A stretch of DNA of 64,000 nt from Scilla litardierei (taxonomy: Eukaryota > Streptophyta > Magnoliopsida > Asparagales > Asparagaceae), in the NCBI GenBank assembly GCA_030789695.1, contig CM061141.1, positions 272,025,655-272,089,654 on the forward strand, given 5' to 3'. The notes beneath the pieces are model-generated. The model saw only the letters and a list, made by a program, of their open reading frames with translations, was not told where the DNA came from and searched no databases. Positions within the stretch are counted from its first letter, which is position 1, and each line of letters opens with the position of its first letter. The translations under genes were made by a program, and so were the position numbers. Shown here piece by piece: positions 1 through 12,707 of this stretch.

Positions 1-1426
1 TCACAATGGAGTGGCGACGATGATCTCATGGTCGTTCGATATGTCGAAGTCGAAGACGAGACACAGGTGATCATTGAAGAATGAGTTCACTGAACGACCC
101 CACAAGAGTTATCATATGGTTAACATTAACTAATCTGTCAATGATAACTCTCAGTGATGATAGGCAAGTTGGTCCATAGACTTGAGGTCATTGTATGAAC
201 CTGTGCGTGAACGGTGTCACTTAGATCTCTGACCTAGCTTTGAGGCAAGGCCTGTCGAAAGGTCTTTGGTTGGGTGACACTTGAAGCGTGCGAGGAGAGT
301 AATTACCAAGAATGGATTCGTCTCTCCCATTTATGGGGAGTTAGTGTCGTACATGTTAGTTTGGTCTTTAGTAAAAACACGGGCCAGATTATGTTGGAAG
401 AAGTCCAATATTATTTGAGTAAAGATCGACGAAGACTAACCGGTTTCGAGCTATCGAGGTTGACAGTTGACCATACCTTAGGCTTGGCTAAGCGACATAT
501 TTATGACGAATGGACTAAAACTGTGGTATTCATCACGGACACAGTCAGAGTGATCCCGACGACACTTTAGTCAATTGGTCATTCATGTAATTATAATGCC
601 AAACAGGGACGACACCTGCTGCTCGTGGTCACTGTCGTCTAGGGGTTTCGAGATTTTACCTGTAGTAGGGTTAGGATGTATGGTCTCAAACCGAGTAGGA
701 TTTGTGCAATTAAGGAGGAGTGCACTCGGTTGCACGTGAATAATTAGTGTAACAAAGGGTTTGTGATAATAAAGTCTAAAATAATACATCAGATGTATGT
801 GAATTAATTATGTCGTAAAAGGTTTGTAATATAGGCTAAAAGATATTAATGATATGGGATTATTGCATATGAAGCAAATAAATTAAATATGTCGCAAAAG
901 GTTTGCAAACATATTTTAGATCACATATGATGCGGTACGCACAAACGCATAGAAAAGATCCATTCGACAAAACGGGGGTCCAGGAACGGGGTCCAGGAAT
1001 GTCCTGGACCGACTGCAAAAGCTTGGGTCTGGTGCAACCCATTAGGGAATGTCATCCCACTTAGCTAGGGTTTACCCTAGTCAAAAACGGCTGGAAATTT
1101 CCAGATTATGTTTGGAAAGGGGTCAACTTTGTGGACGCATTTGTGGGGTTAAACGACCTCGAAATTGCACAAAGTTTTTTTCTATGCGTTCACCATGTAA
1201 AGTCATTCGAAACGACATATTGTATACCTTCGAGGGATCACTGGTGAGGAAGAAACAATTGCTCAATGGAAGAATGAATCTGGACTTAAATCTGTCCAGA
1301 TTCAGCTTTCTGCAGTTTTCGGGCCAACTTTAAGAGGACATTTGAGGGGTCAAACGACGTCAGAATTGAGCCTCGTTTGTTTCTAAGCATTCACTATTTA
1401 GTGCTCTTCGATTTAATATATGATAT
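1..1426 (+). mobile_element. Element H: first part of a plus-strand LTR, split by F
   Basis: This stretch is the reverse complement of a diverged version of the F and B LTRs. Shared landmarks read in opposite orientation include the block around 440-560, the block around 600-760 with the pyrimidine-rich/ATG-poor spacer, and the runs 'gcaaaaggtttgc' near 890. It continues at 20204, where the rest of the same LTR (TATA box to 3' end) is found. Between the two halves lies F, so H was the target of F. The start of H lies left of the window. No coding capacity is seen; the ORFs here are short and unrelated to any family. The element is old, judging by its divergence from F and B. Confidence 0.75.
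990..1010. repeat. Palindrome of the H LTR
   Basis: GGTCCAGGA and TCCTGGACC flank the trinucleotide ATG, giving a perfect 9-bp inverted repeat, with a further direct copy of GGTCCAGGAA just upstream. It occupies the position in the H LTR where F and B have longer GC-rich palindrome arrays. Confidence 0.7.
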
Positions 1427-1999
1427 TGAAGGGTTTCGATGGACCTACATGGCATAAAATCTATGCCCGTCTTACGTCAGACAGACGATAGAATCAGAAA
1501 ATAGCAGCGGAAAAATAATAACCTTAAACATTTTAATGAATGCCCTAAGGACATCATTAACCCTAGCCAGCAAATCTACTATCTTGGGGTGGGTCTGACC
1601 AACCCCAAAGATAGATCTAAACTACTTCAATAATATATGAAAGAATAGATAAAGTGACATACCTGGAACTTCGTTTCCACAGAATACGAAGCGTCGTTTT
1701 CAGCAACTTTCTTTCGCTCCCGAAGCAAGCCGCCTCTGTGCCACCAAGACTGGAACACCCGAAGCGAGCAAACACCGTGCCTCCGAGCCAATCACTCGTC
1801 GAAGAAATTTTCACTTGAGTACGATCCACGTCAAAGACTTTGGATCTAATCCAAACCTCCTCATCGTCTTGCTCGAATGTGAACGGAGGAATGTAAGATA
1901 TTAAGGAGGAGGGAATAATTTAAGTCTCGGCTCGAGCGTGCTCAAAACTTTTAGGAGCTACTCGAATCTGAAGACAAATTTTCCAAGGGGGTTAGCCCC

Positions 2000-2010
2000 T
2001 ATTTATATAG
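2000..2010 (-). promoter_or_regulatory. TATA box of the F 3' LTR
   Basis: CTATATAAAT on the minus strand, embedded in the near-palindrome CCCTATTTATATAGGG. The same site occurs in the 5' LTR at 18236-18245 and in B at 49809-49820, so it is conserved across the F/B group. Confidence 0.6.
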
Positions 2011-2329
2011 GGAGCCAGACCCCGTCCTCATCTCACAAGCAATGTGGGACTAAATGATTTTAGGGGGAAAAATTAAGTTAGTTTGCCTTATACTAAGGCT
2101 AAACTTCAACTAATTTCCCTCCCTCACCATTGAGCTTCGCAATTGATATAACCTATCAAATGGAAGGGCACTGAATGGTAAACGCATAGAAACAAATGGC
2201 GCTGCAATCTGACTTCCTTTGACCCCTCAAATGATATCTCAAAGTTGGGCAAAACCCCACATTTGGCTGAAATTCGCACCTGTCATTTGAGAAATTAGGG
2301 TTTCAGCATCCTGGGCCCACCATGGGTCC

Positions 2330-2600
2330 CACCCACGGGTCTGGACACGCCCAAATCGGTGGCTGGGCACCCGTTCTGGTGCATCCAGACCCGCCTGCTT
2401 AAGCGGGCGGCTGGGGCGCCGACTGGAGCGGGTTGAAAGCGTGCTAGACCTACCCGCCTGGCCTGGCGGGCATGCGTCCGCCTATTTGGGCGGGCCAGGC
2501 CCTCCCGCCTGAGCTAGGCGGGCTATCTGAGCCCATGCAGGCTGGGCTAGCCCAGCCCGCTTGGGGTACGCTGGCTAGCCCAGCCTAAGTGGATTGGGCT
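2330..2600. repeat. GC-rich palindrome array in the F 3' LTR
   Basis: A run of short inverted motifs built on CCCGCC/GGCGGG and CCAGCCC/GGGCTGG, far richer in G and C than the rest of the LTR. The homologous block in the 5' LTR is at 18545-18905 with a different arrangement of units, so the array turns over faster than its flanks. Confidence 0.75.
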
Positions 2601-3930
2601 GGGCCAGAACTGGGCAAAAGCCTAGTTATGCCCTTTATACCCTTAATAAGAGCTTTTACGCTCCATTTTAGCTTCGATTTGAGCGCAGGTTTTTCCTGAC
2701 TTTCATGAAAAAAATCCTCTTCATTTCTATGCATCATTTTGTTTAAAATATTCCCGTTAACACTTCACGATATGTCTTAAACCCTTTTGCATCATATGCA
2801 ATAATCCCTTATAGCATTCTCCTAATTCTTATATCGCAAACCTTTTGCGACACTATTAATTTTCATTAAATATAGACTTAATGCCCCAAACTCTTTGTGA
2901 CTAAATTATTCCCGTGCACCCGAGTGCACTCCTCCTTAATACTTCCTACTACTAAGACGCAAATCCTACTCGGTGTAAGACCCTACAGTCTGACCCTACT
3001 ATAGGTTGAGGCTCAAACCCCCGAGACGACAGTGATCAAGAGCAGCAGGTGTCGTCCTTGTTTTGGCATCATAATTACGTGATTGACCCATTGACAAAAG
3101 TGTCGTCGGGATCACTCTGACTGTGTCCATGATGAATACCATAGTTTTAGTCCCTTCATCAAAGCTATGTCACTTCATAGCTTAGGGTATGGTAAATTGT
3201 CAATCCTACTAGCTAGCACTGGTCAGTATGCTCCGGTCTTTGGTACATTCATGTTGTACTTCCTACAACATACACTGGTCGAGGTTTGGCACCAAGAATC
3301 ATACTGAGCCTGTGACACTAACTTCCCATGGACGAAAAAGACGAATCCTGTCTTGATCACTACTTACCTCGTATGTTTCAAGTGTCACCCAACCTAAGAC
3401 CTTTCAACGAGTGAAGACTCAAGGCTAGATCATAGATCTAAGCGACAATGTTCACGCACAGATTCATCCAACGACCTCAAATTTTAAGGACAACTTGCCT
3501 ATCATCACTAGAGAGTTATCAATGACAGTTTAGTTAATGTTAATCATTTGTAACTCTTTATTCGGCCGTTCAGTGGACACATTCTCCAATGAGCACCTGT
3601 GTCTTGTCTCCAACTTCGCCAGGACGAATGATTATGAGATCATCATCACCCTTTAGGTTAAGACAAAGATACAATGGTCTGTCTGATGTGCCGATATCCT
3701 ATTCTCGACACATCTACGACCATGAACGCTTTAAGACTCAAGTTCCTATCAGTCATTCACCTCCCATAATCAAGATCTCCATTTAGATACGTGTGTGACC
3801 TTACTTTAAGCCTAAGGAAATTATCTAAGTATTTAAAACCATTTTATTCATACTATGATAATTAGTACCATTTATATTCGAACTAGATGTCTTCTCGATA
3901 AATTCCCTCGAGGGCACATATCTTGCTTCA

Positions 3931-3944
3931 TCTCCCACTTGCAC
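3931..3944 (-). other. F polypurine tract
   Basis: On the minus strand GTGCAAGTGGGAGA abuts the 3' LTR, as expected for the plus-strand primer. B has the same sequence at 51724-51737. Confidence 0.75.
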
Positions 3945-5380
3945 TCAGGCTATTTATCTCAGTATCTCATACTGCTATAACATAATAATCTCTAATGACG
4001 TTCATATGTCAGCCTAAAAATGGACCTGCCAAAACATATCTATTATGCAGTATTAAGAAGTCCTTTAACTATACACCTTTAATCACACGGGGGGTGATTT
4101 CATGAAAACGTCTTCGGATCTCATCCAATAACCTTTCGTCTTCTGTATAGCTAACGATTAGCATATACTACTATTGTATAAGATTTATCATTTCATACTA
4201 GTCAGTCATACCATATCATATTCCAATAATCATGTGTCATTTCTGTCCAACACATTAATGACACCAAATATTCTATATCTCTGACATAAACAAAACCTTT
4301 TTGATTGTATTTCATCTATAGATGTTCTATAACTTGGAAATTTTCATGGCCCATAATGGAACTAAGCATTATGCAAGCTACCACTGACTTTGAGAACTTA
4401 CTGGTCATACTACTTCAACCTGACTTTCTAAATCTCATTTAGAACATTGATTATTAAGTATAACTAGCCCATTTGTGCTGAATGAGTTAAAACGGAATGG
4501 GCTTGTGTTAGGTTGGTTGACGAATATGTTACATCAAGATCCGTTCATAGGAGCATTGATGATAACTTACTCAATCATAACTACCAACACATTCTATTCC
4601 TATATCTACATTAATCTTCTTACTTGAAGTTTCACGTGGATCCAAACAAGGACTTATCTCGTGTGCACATTATAAACATCGCATATGTGCCAAACAATGA
4701 CTCGTTACTTTAGATTTGGTTAAATAAATACTGGCTGCTCTTGTCAATCACATCAACTCAGAAACATACACATCAACTCAGAAAGCCATCAGAGTATACA
4801 CATAGAGATGGGTTAATGACTGGAAAATACCCTAACATTTCAGTGTTTTTCACAAAAATACCGTATCATTCATTTGGGACACATTGGTCCCAAACGTTTG
4901 GCAAAATTGACAACGTTGTACCCCTTTTGAGTTTGCCATCAGAAAAGCTTTTCACGTAAGCTTTTCTGACGGAAAACTCAAAAAGGGTATAATGTTGTCA
5001 ATTTTTCCAAACGTTTGGGACCAATGTGTCCCAAAATGAACGATAAGGTATTTTTGTGAGAAACACTGAAACGTTAGGGTATTTTCGAGTCATTTACCCC
5101 ATCAAGATATCAAAATAATGACTTTATTCAAAGAAAATTGTACAAAACTAATTCCTCAAGTGATATTCACTTTAATCATTGTTCAAGCTCACAATGCCTC
5201 ATTTATTCAAAATAAAATTCAAACAACGCCATTGATATCTCTGAAGTCCTTGAGGGCCCCAATAGCAATGATTACTCTATTTGTCGACCGCAACATGAAC
5301 TTCACCCCTCCACAGCTTTAAGCACATATATACAATATACAGATGTTACTTACTTGTATCACATACCACGTCTTTAAGCT
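3945..5380 (-). other. F interior, non-coding 3' part
   Basis: This AT-rich stretch lies between the gag remnant and the polypurine tract, where a copia element would carry integrase, RT and RNase H. I see no conserved motif of these proteins in any frame. A 290-bp MITE is inserted at 4810-5099. Parts near 4080-4680 resemble the non-coding interior of B (for example the stretch after 51724), so this looks like the conserved non-coding body of the family and not decayed pol. Confidence 0.6.
4810..5099. mobile_element. Foldback MITE, probably Mutator-type
   Basis: The two halves are near-perfect inverted repeats of about 140 bp meeting at about 4955 (AAAGCTTTTC facing its complement). The ends read GGGTTAATGACTGG and, inverted, GGGTAAATGACTCG. 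The flanking nonamers CATAGAGAT (4801-4809) and CATCAAGAT (5100-5108) match at 7 of 9 positions, as for a decayed 9-bp target duplication. No coding capacity. The Mutator assignment rests on the 9-bp duplication and GGG termini only. Confidence 0.7.
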
Positions 5381-5845
5381 TTATGGAAAATTCATATACT
5401 CTGTAACAAGATTTGTACCTAAAGTTGAGGCATCACTATGCCCCTTTTTCTCTGCAAGGTAAGTCATGCAGTTCCTTTTCCAGTGTCTAGACTTATGGCA
5501 AGGGAAATACTCAGACTCAGACGACGCCCCTTTCTTCTTCTTCTCCTTCTTGCCCTTTGGTAGGTTGAGGGATCTCCTCTTCTTACCTTTGCCCATGGGC
5601 GGATGAAAAGAAGCAGAGCCGACAACCAACACTGGTGGTTCTTTCTAGATTCTCTCCTCGAACTACCGAAGCATGTTCAGGAGGATAAGGAGTTCCACCT
5701 TAGTGTTCTTCATTATAAAGTTTGTAATAAATGGGCAAAAAGTAGGAGTCAAAGACTTTAGGCAAATTTCAGTGCTCATCTCATGATTAAGGACGAATTC
5801 TAGCTCAGCTGCGTCATCAACAAAATCGATCATCTTGATTATGTG
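5381..5845 (-). pseudogene. gag: F gag remnant, C-terminal part with broken zinc knuckle
   Basis: Minus-strand reading gives a copia-type gag C-terminus: a helical region with NMKN-like and LLNML motifs, two in-frame stops, a basic linker rich in KGKK and KEKKKK, and then a nucleocapsid knuckle written CHKSRHWKRNC. The first Cys spacing of the CX2CX4HX4C knuckle is damaged, although HWKRNC and the following YLAEKK are typical of Tork/Angela-like copia gag. The ORF from 5632 stops at 5381 with no protease after it. At 5845 the gene is cut by G. Its N-terminus is at 16012-16152 on the other side of G, and the middle of the gene is missing. Confidence 0.75.
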
Positions 5846-6677
5846 TGTAGTGACCCTGTGCTTTGAGGAATAAACACTAGAGGGGGGGGGGGGGTGAATA
5901 GTGTTATATAGAATTATAAGGAATTTACGCTAAATCAAACCCTACTTAACCAACAAATGCGGAATATAAGAAATGATCAACAACACAAGCAAGAATGCAA
6001 TGCTAACATGCAATGTACCCTGGTTCGGTGCCACCCAAGTCTTCCCAACTTGTTACCGGTGCCCTACTCCAGCAACACCCGGATCACCTCCGGATACTCT
6101 AGTAAAAACCACTAGAGCTTCCTTTAGCCCACTTGCGGAAACCCGACAAGTGCAATCGACCTACAATCGATGTCCGTGTATCCCACAACCCGGGAACACG
6201 CAAAGTCCTTAATCCCACAACCTGGGACTAAGCACACTCTCACAAATCGAGAGCAAAACGAAATCTTGACTCCCACAACTTGGGATCAAGCCAATCCTCT
6301 CACCACCGTGAGTATACAACAAATATGAAGTATAAAGATTGAAATATAAAACTTCTTACCACAAAATCCTATGCCTTGAGAAATACTTACCAATATGGGG
6401 AAAGAATGGATTTTGAGGAAGATGAGATCACCAAACCCTAGCTCCACCAAGATGAGCAGCAATAGATGGCTAGGGAGAAGTTGGTGACTTGGAATCAAGC
6501 TATTAGCTTAAGAAGCTCACAAGGAATGAGAATCTCTCTTGAGGAATTAGGCTCAAAGAGTAAGAGAGAGATTCTTGTGAGATGAGAGAGCTTGGAAATA
6601 GAGTTGAATGGCTCTTCTCAAAGATGTGAAAATGTCTCTAATTTCAGCCTTGGATCCCTGGTTAGAAGCACTCAAGC

Positions 6678-6685
6678 TTATATAG
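6678..6685 (-). promoter_or_regulatory. TATA box of the G 3' LTR
   Basis: CTATATAAGC on the minus strand, repeated in the 5' LTR at 15194-15201. The palindromic array begins about 60 bp upstream of it. Confidence 0.6.
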
Positions 6686-6744
6686 GGAAGAGAGAAAACG
6701 GTCACAAAAATCGTGGCATTAAATGACCCAACGGCTCTATTCTG

Positions 6745-7395
6745 AAGCTGCTTAATCGGTCTAAGAAGGATCACTGACCGATTAGTTTTGCAACTAGTCG
6801 GTCGGTGAACCTTCTTGGACCGACTAGAAGGAAGACAGCGAAGATTGTGAATTCAAAAGATATAAGAACTAGTCGGTCTAAGAAGAAACATCAACCGACT
6901 AGTTTGACAACTAGTCGATCGGTGAACCTTCTTGCACCGACTAATTAGTCGATAGTGAAATCAAGGATATGAAGAACTAGTCGGTCTAAGAAGAACATCA
7001 ACCGACTAGTTTGATAACTAGTCGGTCGGTGAACCTTCTTGGACCGACTAATTAGTCAACAGTAAAGAAGTCGAATTTCACTAGGAGAACTAGTCGGTTT
7101 GAGAAGTAACACCAACCGACTAGATCGTCATTTAGTCGGTCGATGACCCTTCTTGGACCGACTAATAGGTCAACAAATAGTCTTGAATTGATTAGGATAG
7201 CTAGTCAGTCTGAGAAGAATTTCCAACCGACTAGATCGTCATCTAGTCGGTCGGTGAACCTTCTTGGACCGACTAATTGACCAACAGTGAATGGGCTGAA
7301 TCAAGCAAGGTTATCTAGTTGGTTCAAGAAGGATTTTCAACCGACTAGATTGTCATCTAGTCGGTTGGTTCTTCTACTTGAACCAACTAAGATAC
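6745..7395. repeat. TAGTCGGTC palindrome array in the G 3' LTR
   Basis: About six tandem units of roughly 110-120 bp. Each contains CTAGTCGGTC, a short AAGAAGG/CCTTCTT spacer and the complementary GACCGACTAG, so each unit can fold into alternating hairpins. The unit number differs sharply from the 5' LTR copy at 15265-15530, which has only two to three units. Confidence 0.9.
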
Positions 7396-8063
7396 ATACG
7401 AAGCCGAGAAACGAAGCGATAAGCTACGGGAAAGTTTCTAATGGCTTCTAAGGCAATCCTAGAGATAAGATATGAAAGTTATGAAGTTTTCTAGGCAAGT
7501 ACTACTCAAGGCTTAACATTCTACTAAACCGAAGCTAGAAGACAATAAAAGTAAACACGACAAACCGTCTTCAAGCTTCAACATGGAGAATCTGAATCCC
7601 TTGACTTCATGAATGCTCCTTGAGCTTCAACAAAGCTCCAGTCACAACGATCATGCGTTCTAAGGAAGTCTTGGGACGCCGCTTGAGATGAACAAATTAC
7701 TTTGGTGACGATCTCCATAAATCTTCATGGACTTGAGTCTTTTAGTTGAATGACTTGAGTATCTCCAACATCATAGTCTTCGAAGCTTTTGACTCATCCA
7801 TTCCTTTCTTCTCTTTGGATTGAATCTCCATTCATTTGTTGATGCCATTGGCTTGAGGTTTGAGGTAGCCTTTGAGTTCTTCAAGCCAATGCTTCACCTT
7901 TATTGATCTACCAAGTTCTCCACTTGAAACAACACGTGTAGTCACTTTTGATCTTCTTGAATCTAATTGGTGACTTTTTAGCTAACTGCAATCACAAGAG
8001 TTAGTCACAATGATTTGCGTTTGATCATCATCAAAATCAAGGTGAAGAGTCCAATACTCAACA

Positions 8064-8078
8064 TTCTCCCCCTTTTTG
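8064..8078 (-). other. G polypurine tract
   Basis: On the minus strand CAAAAAGGGGGAGAA lies directly before the 3' LTR start TGTTGAG. Similar purine runs preceded by GCCAAAG or near matches recur through the interior (near 8131, 8354, 8460 and 12053). Confidence 0.8.
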
Positions 8079-11000
8079 ATGATGACAAACCAAATATAAA
8101 CAAAACAAATAATTGTGCATTAAATATATTTACTCCCCCTGTAATGATGCCAATCAAGTTAATATCAATAATCAATAGCATCATTCAGCAGTTAATAGTG
8201 TGTGTACCATATGAGGTTGTGTATATATCGCATGAATGACCAGAATTAATATGCGTACACAATACAAATCATATAGGTGATACGCATCATAAACATGAGC
8301 ATGATTACCAATATATATATGATGTAATCAGTATAAACCAAGGTAATCACCAATGCTCCCCCTGAATCATATACATGAACGATCATACATAAAGTCTATA
8401 TGATTCAAAGTTATTGTTTAATACTCAAAAATTAATAAGCGCTTCCTTTGTTTATTTCTCTCCCCCTTTGGCATTAACAAAAAAACAAACATGGGGGTAT
8501 AGAAACAACAAATGCAACAATAGAGTGGAAAACATTAAGGTATATCAATTGTAAAGTTCGCTAATGTAAAGTTACCAATTGAAAACAAGATATCAAAATA
8601 AAGATATCAATTGCAAGAGTACATATCCAACAACAACTCAACTACCCTCAATTATCACAAAAAGATAAGCAATAAGCATACGTGATAAAAGATTACAATA
8701 GATGCTAACTGTGAAGAGTAGTGTGAGCAGTGTTAGAAAAGTTACAATGCAAAAATCATGACATCACTTGTGAAAGAAAAACAAGTGATCAAATAGTGTC
8801 AAATACCCAAACAAACTCAATTATCACAAAATTTATAACATTAAGCATAATGTGATAGACTGTCTTGTGATACCAATTGTATACTTGGCAAGATATATCA
8901 AGCATAATTTAGTGCATGGAAAACAATTCTATGTTTTCATACAAGCAAATCTATTTAATCAATATAATTGTCGAGCGACGAAGTAAACAAATATGACTAT
9001 GGAAATTCTTAACCATGTGTACAAAGTTATGATATAATAACACACATTAAGTATAATGGTATGAGAAACCAATTGTAGATATATTAAGTCATCTCCAAAA
9101 GTATCTCCAGCTAAACTTCCACAAAGCTTCTCCAAAAGTAAGCATACCAAATATAAGTGAAGTGTGCGATGTGGGGTGACAAGGTGATACAATGAAAATG
9201 AATATCGAATATCTATATCACGCAAAAGTGTTATGCCAAAATAAAGATAGTAAGTTCATAAAACGTATGGCATACACAATTCTAGCACACTAGGATACTA
9301 ATTGAAACAATGTTCAAAAGAACCATAGTACTAGCATGCATTCCAAAATAGATACTCATATAATGAGTCAAAGATAAGCATGGAATGCCATGAGCATAAG
9401 GAAGATAAGCACTATATCATACGCTCAAAACTAGCATCAAACAAGATCATGTAAAGATGATATCCAATATAAATAGTCTAACAATTGTAAATATGGTACC
9501 AAATGTAAATATGATATGTAGAGATGATACCAATTGTAGTCTAACAAAGTATGCAAAGCAGGCAAATCATGACATCACTTGAGAAGGAAACCAAGTGAGC
9601 AAATAGAGACAAGATCTCATCCTAGCTCAATTATCACAAAGGATTCAACATGAGGCATACTGTGACAAAACATCTTTAAAGCAAGGGCATGAAGATAGTC
9701 TACGTTCACAGTCACAAGGTAGGACATAAACGAATAGAGTTATCATGAACATCGCAAGCATGCATACCAATTGTGCGAATAGAATAAAAAGACTTGTGTA
9801 AGCACAATATAATCGGAGGTAGCATCAAAGAAGTCATAGTGCATCAAGATATCTTCATGGAAGAATATCTATGACAGAATATACATATCATCAAACACAA
9901 TACAAAACGTATATGATTCTGTATAGCACAAGTTATCTCTAACATCTCAAAAAAATAGCATAAAATGAGCATGAGATGAGAGAAGACAAAGTGAGAAATA
10001 TAGCTTGAAGATCACTAACTAATATGAATGAATGTTATGTCACTTGTGAAAATATCATACATGATATATTTAGCTATAGACATGAAAGATCTCTTGAATA
10101 AAAATTATAGCTAAGCATCAGTCATGAAGTAATTAAAATGACAAGTAACATACATTGATAACCCCAAATCATATCAATATGTCTCATAAAGATAATCATA
10201 CAAACCATAAGAAAAGTATGAGATGTGTGGTGATACAATGAATAAATATGCATAAAGATCATAAATCATTAATCTTATACATGGCATGAATTATGTATAA
10301 CGTGATGAGGAATAGCATGCCATAAAGAAATGAATCTTAAATGAAAGAATTGAAAAAATTTCAATGAAGGTTAAGATCAATATACTTAATACAGTCTAAT
10401 AAACAAGCAAGCATGTCATACACATCAGCTATTATATCCATAACATATAACAATCTTCACATAGAAGCATGCATGTGAGGAATGCGATGTGTGATGACAA
10501 CGTGTTCCAAAGGTATAAACATCAATAAACGACTAACTAATTCATTAAATAAATTTTATAGCTACCCGGTACATGAGTGGTAATAAGACATATATGACAT
10601 ACATGAACAAGGTAGTCACATAAACAAACAATCTTCATGAGGATGCGACAAGAATGAGCTAATGAAGAAGTATGCTATATTACACAAATCGAATATATTA
10701 AAATACCAATTGTAAACATGGTAGTCAAAACCAATATATTAAAATACCAAGTGTACAAAACACATATTTACAACCATTTAGCTTTCCCTATATGTGTGCA
10801 TCTTCAATGTACCATCCTTTCCTTTGAATTGATCCATCATTTGTAAACCAAGGAGAGTATAGGGTAGGCATCTTGCACAACAATATGACAATTCAACAAT
10901 TGGTGGTATACAAAAACTTTTTGGATCCAATAGGTTAAGGATCAAAATCAAGTAGTCCAATAACCAATCATTTACCAATTATAAATAACACTCATCAATA

Positions 11001-12707
11001 GAAATGCATGACATGCATTAATTGGATTTATTATAATCATGAAAATCATACATATCAGGAATTAACAATTCTCAATCATTAGAAATTAGATATACCTATA
11101 CTAATTATTCTTATGCATATGATTTAGTCAAGCAACATCATTATGAATACACACATCTAATACAATAGTGTGTGCTAGAAAGATTCCTCGTTCAATATGC
11201 ATATGTGCGCAAAATAAACATTCACGGCACAACACATATTGAAGGAAGGCATGAAAAGTAATACCACAAAGAGTGTGCATGAAAAACATAAAGTATTAAG
11301 TTTCAAAACCGAATTTCTCTTTCCCTTTGGCATATCAACAAGATAGGAAGGTGCAAATTGATAATAAATCACCAAGGGTCAGAGAAATCAACTAATCTAT
11401 ATGCACAAACATAATACGAATGAAATGCAATGACATATAGAAGAACATAACATGATAGCAATCGAACTGTCATACTCCCACACAATCATACAAACTATGC
11501 AAACTTGGGAGTAGTGGACGAACTCACATATATATGGATACAAAAAGTAATCATACAAGCATGGTACCCCAAGCAATGAAACGTAATATGAGTCGCATGA
11601 GAATATGTCAATCCTAATATACGATTCTATATGTGTATTCATACCATGCCTAGAAACAATTATAGGAATCCAAAAGATAGTGATTTGGGATTCTTAAGAA
11701 GAGATTGTGTAGTGGCATGAGTAGGAAGTTGGGATGCACGCTTGTGAAGTGGAACATAAATATAAGCGTGTCCCGTGTGTGAAACATGCAAATGAGCATT
11801 AGTTCTAACATGAAATTTTTTAAGCCAAATGTTATAAATAATCCTCGAATAAACATATGAGTAAGGATTATGAATACACAATGCATATCAGTTAAGAATT
11901 TGACACACATGAAATACATAGACATGAATGACATACAAGACACACAATATGCAAACATAGGATATGCATGAGATAGTCTCAAACACAAAGTGACATCTAC
12001 ATGCATTCAACACACATGGATACCAAATGTAAAAATATACTTACACCATTAAGCTCCCCCTACTTTGGTGCATCACCTAAGCACCAACAACTCCATTTGA
12101 ATGAGAATCTTTGCAAATCAAGGAGTTGGTGGGGTTGGTATCCCAAAGTGGATTGAACTTAGAAAACATAATTTTGGTATCCAAAAACCTATTTGGATCC
12201 TATGGGTTAGGCAACAAATTTAAAATACTAAATTCAAATAATTGTAACCCATATCTTAATGTAATCATACATAATATTAATGAAGCATGTACTCATGTTA
12301 CTAAATAAATATATATAACCATATACATGCACGTACCAATTGTACCAAAAGTAAATATGTATATTATAATCCAAACGCATGACATGAATCACATGCAACA
12401 AAAACATGAATATGAGCCAACGCATGTGTTGCATGAAAATATTAAATATTTTAGACATTAAAATCATAAACACAATGATTTACTAATAAACATGCAATGG
12501 AAATCAAATTCAATATGAATTTACATTTCTAACAAACATGAGCATCTAAGACCAAAATGCAAACAAAAGAGTAAATCAATTCTAAACACAAATGCTTTGG
12601 TACCCATAAAATGAATATAAACTCATGGTACCAAGCAATGAAGGGTCAACGGAAACTAACCATTCGAAAACCAAGTCCAAGAAGACCGTGATTTCCCAAC
12701 ATAATCA
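8079..12707 (-). other. G interior, non-coding region downstream of gag
   Basis: This 4.6 kb AT-rich block replaces pol. I find no protease, integrase, RT or RNase H motif. Its most regular feature is the motif ACCAATTGTA and close variants, recurring about ten times (for example near 8529, 8870, 9068, 9487, 9525, 9770, 10704, 12334). A second recurring feature is polypurine-tract-like GGGGGAG on the minus strand (near 8068, 8133, 8356, 8462, 12055). All ORFs here are short and low in complexity. Confidence 0.7.

Larger units (their letters stand above)
1427..3930 (-). repeat. F 3' LTR
   Basis: The 2.5 kb repeat starts TGAAGGG on the plus strand, ends in TTGCTTCA and is matched by 17644-20203. 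It is followed directly by the polypurine tract on the minus strand. It contains a GC-rich palindromic block (about 2330-2600) upstream of a TATA box at 2000-2010 in minus-strand reading. Confidence 0.9.
5846..8063 (-). repeat. G 3' LTR
   Basis: A 2.2 kb repeat matched by 14369-16011. Its minus-strand start TGTTGAGTATTGG follows the polypurine tract directly. It carries a long G run near 5883-5893, a TATA box at 6678-6685, and a tandem palindromic array at 6745-7395. The 7870-8063 segment has no counterpart in the truncated 5' LTR. Confidence 0.88.

Noticed and set aside
1422..1426. A clear target duplication for F
   Set aside because: GATAT on the left and TGTAT on the right do not match; I treat the boundary as set by LTR ends and by the continuity of H.
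5882..5894. Run of 13 G in the G LTR
   Set aside because: The other LTR has a shorter run at the same place, so this is ordinary homopolymer variation or sequencing error.
11397..12006. ORFs of 81-118 aa in G's interior
   Set aside because: AT-rich Cys/Tyr/Ile readings without motifs, overlapping one another in several frames.
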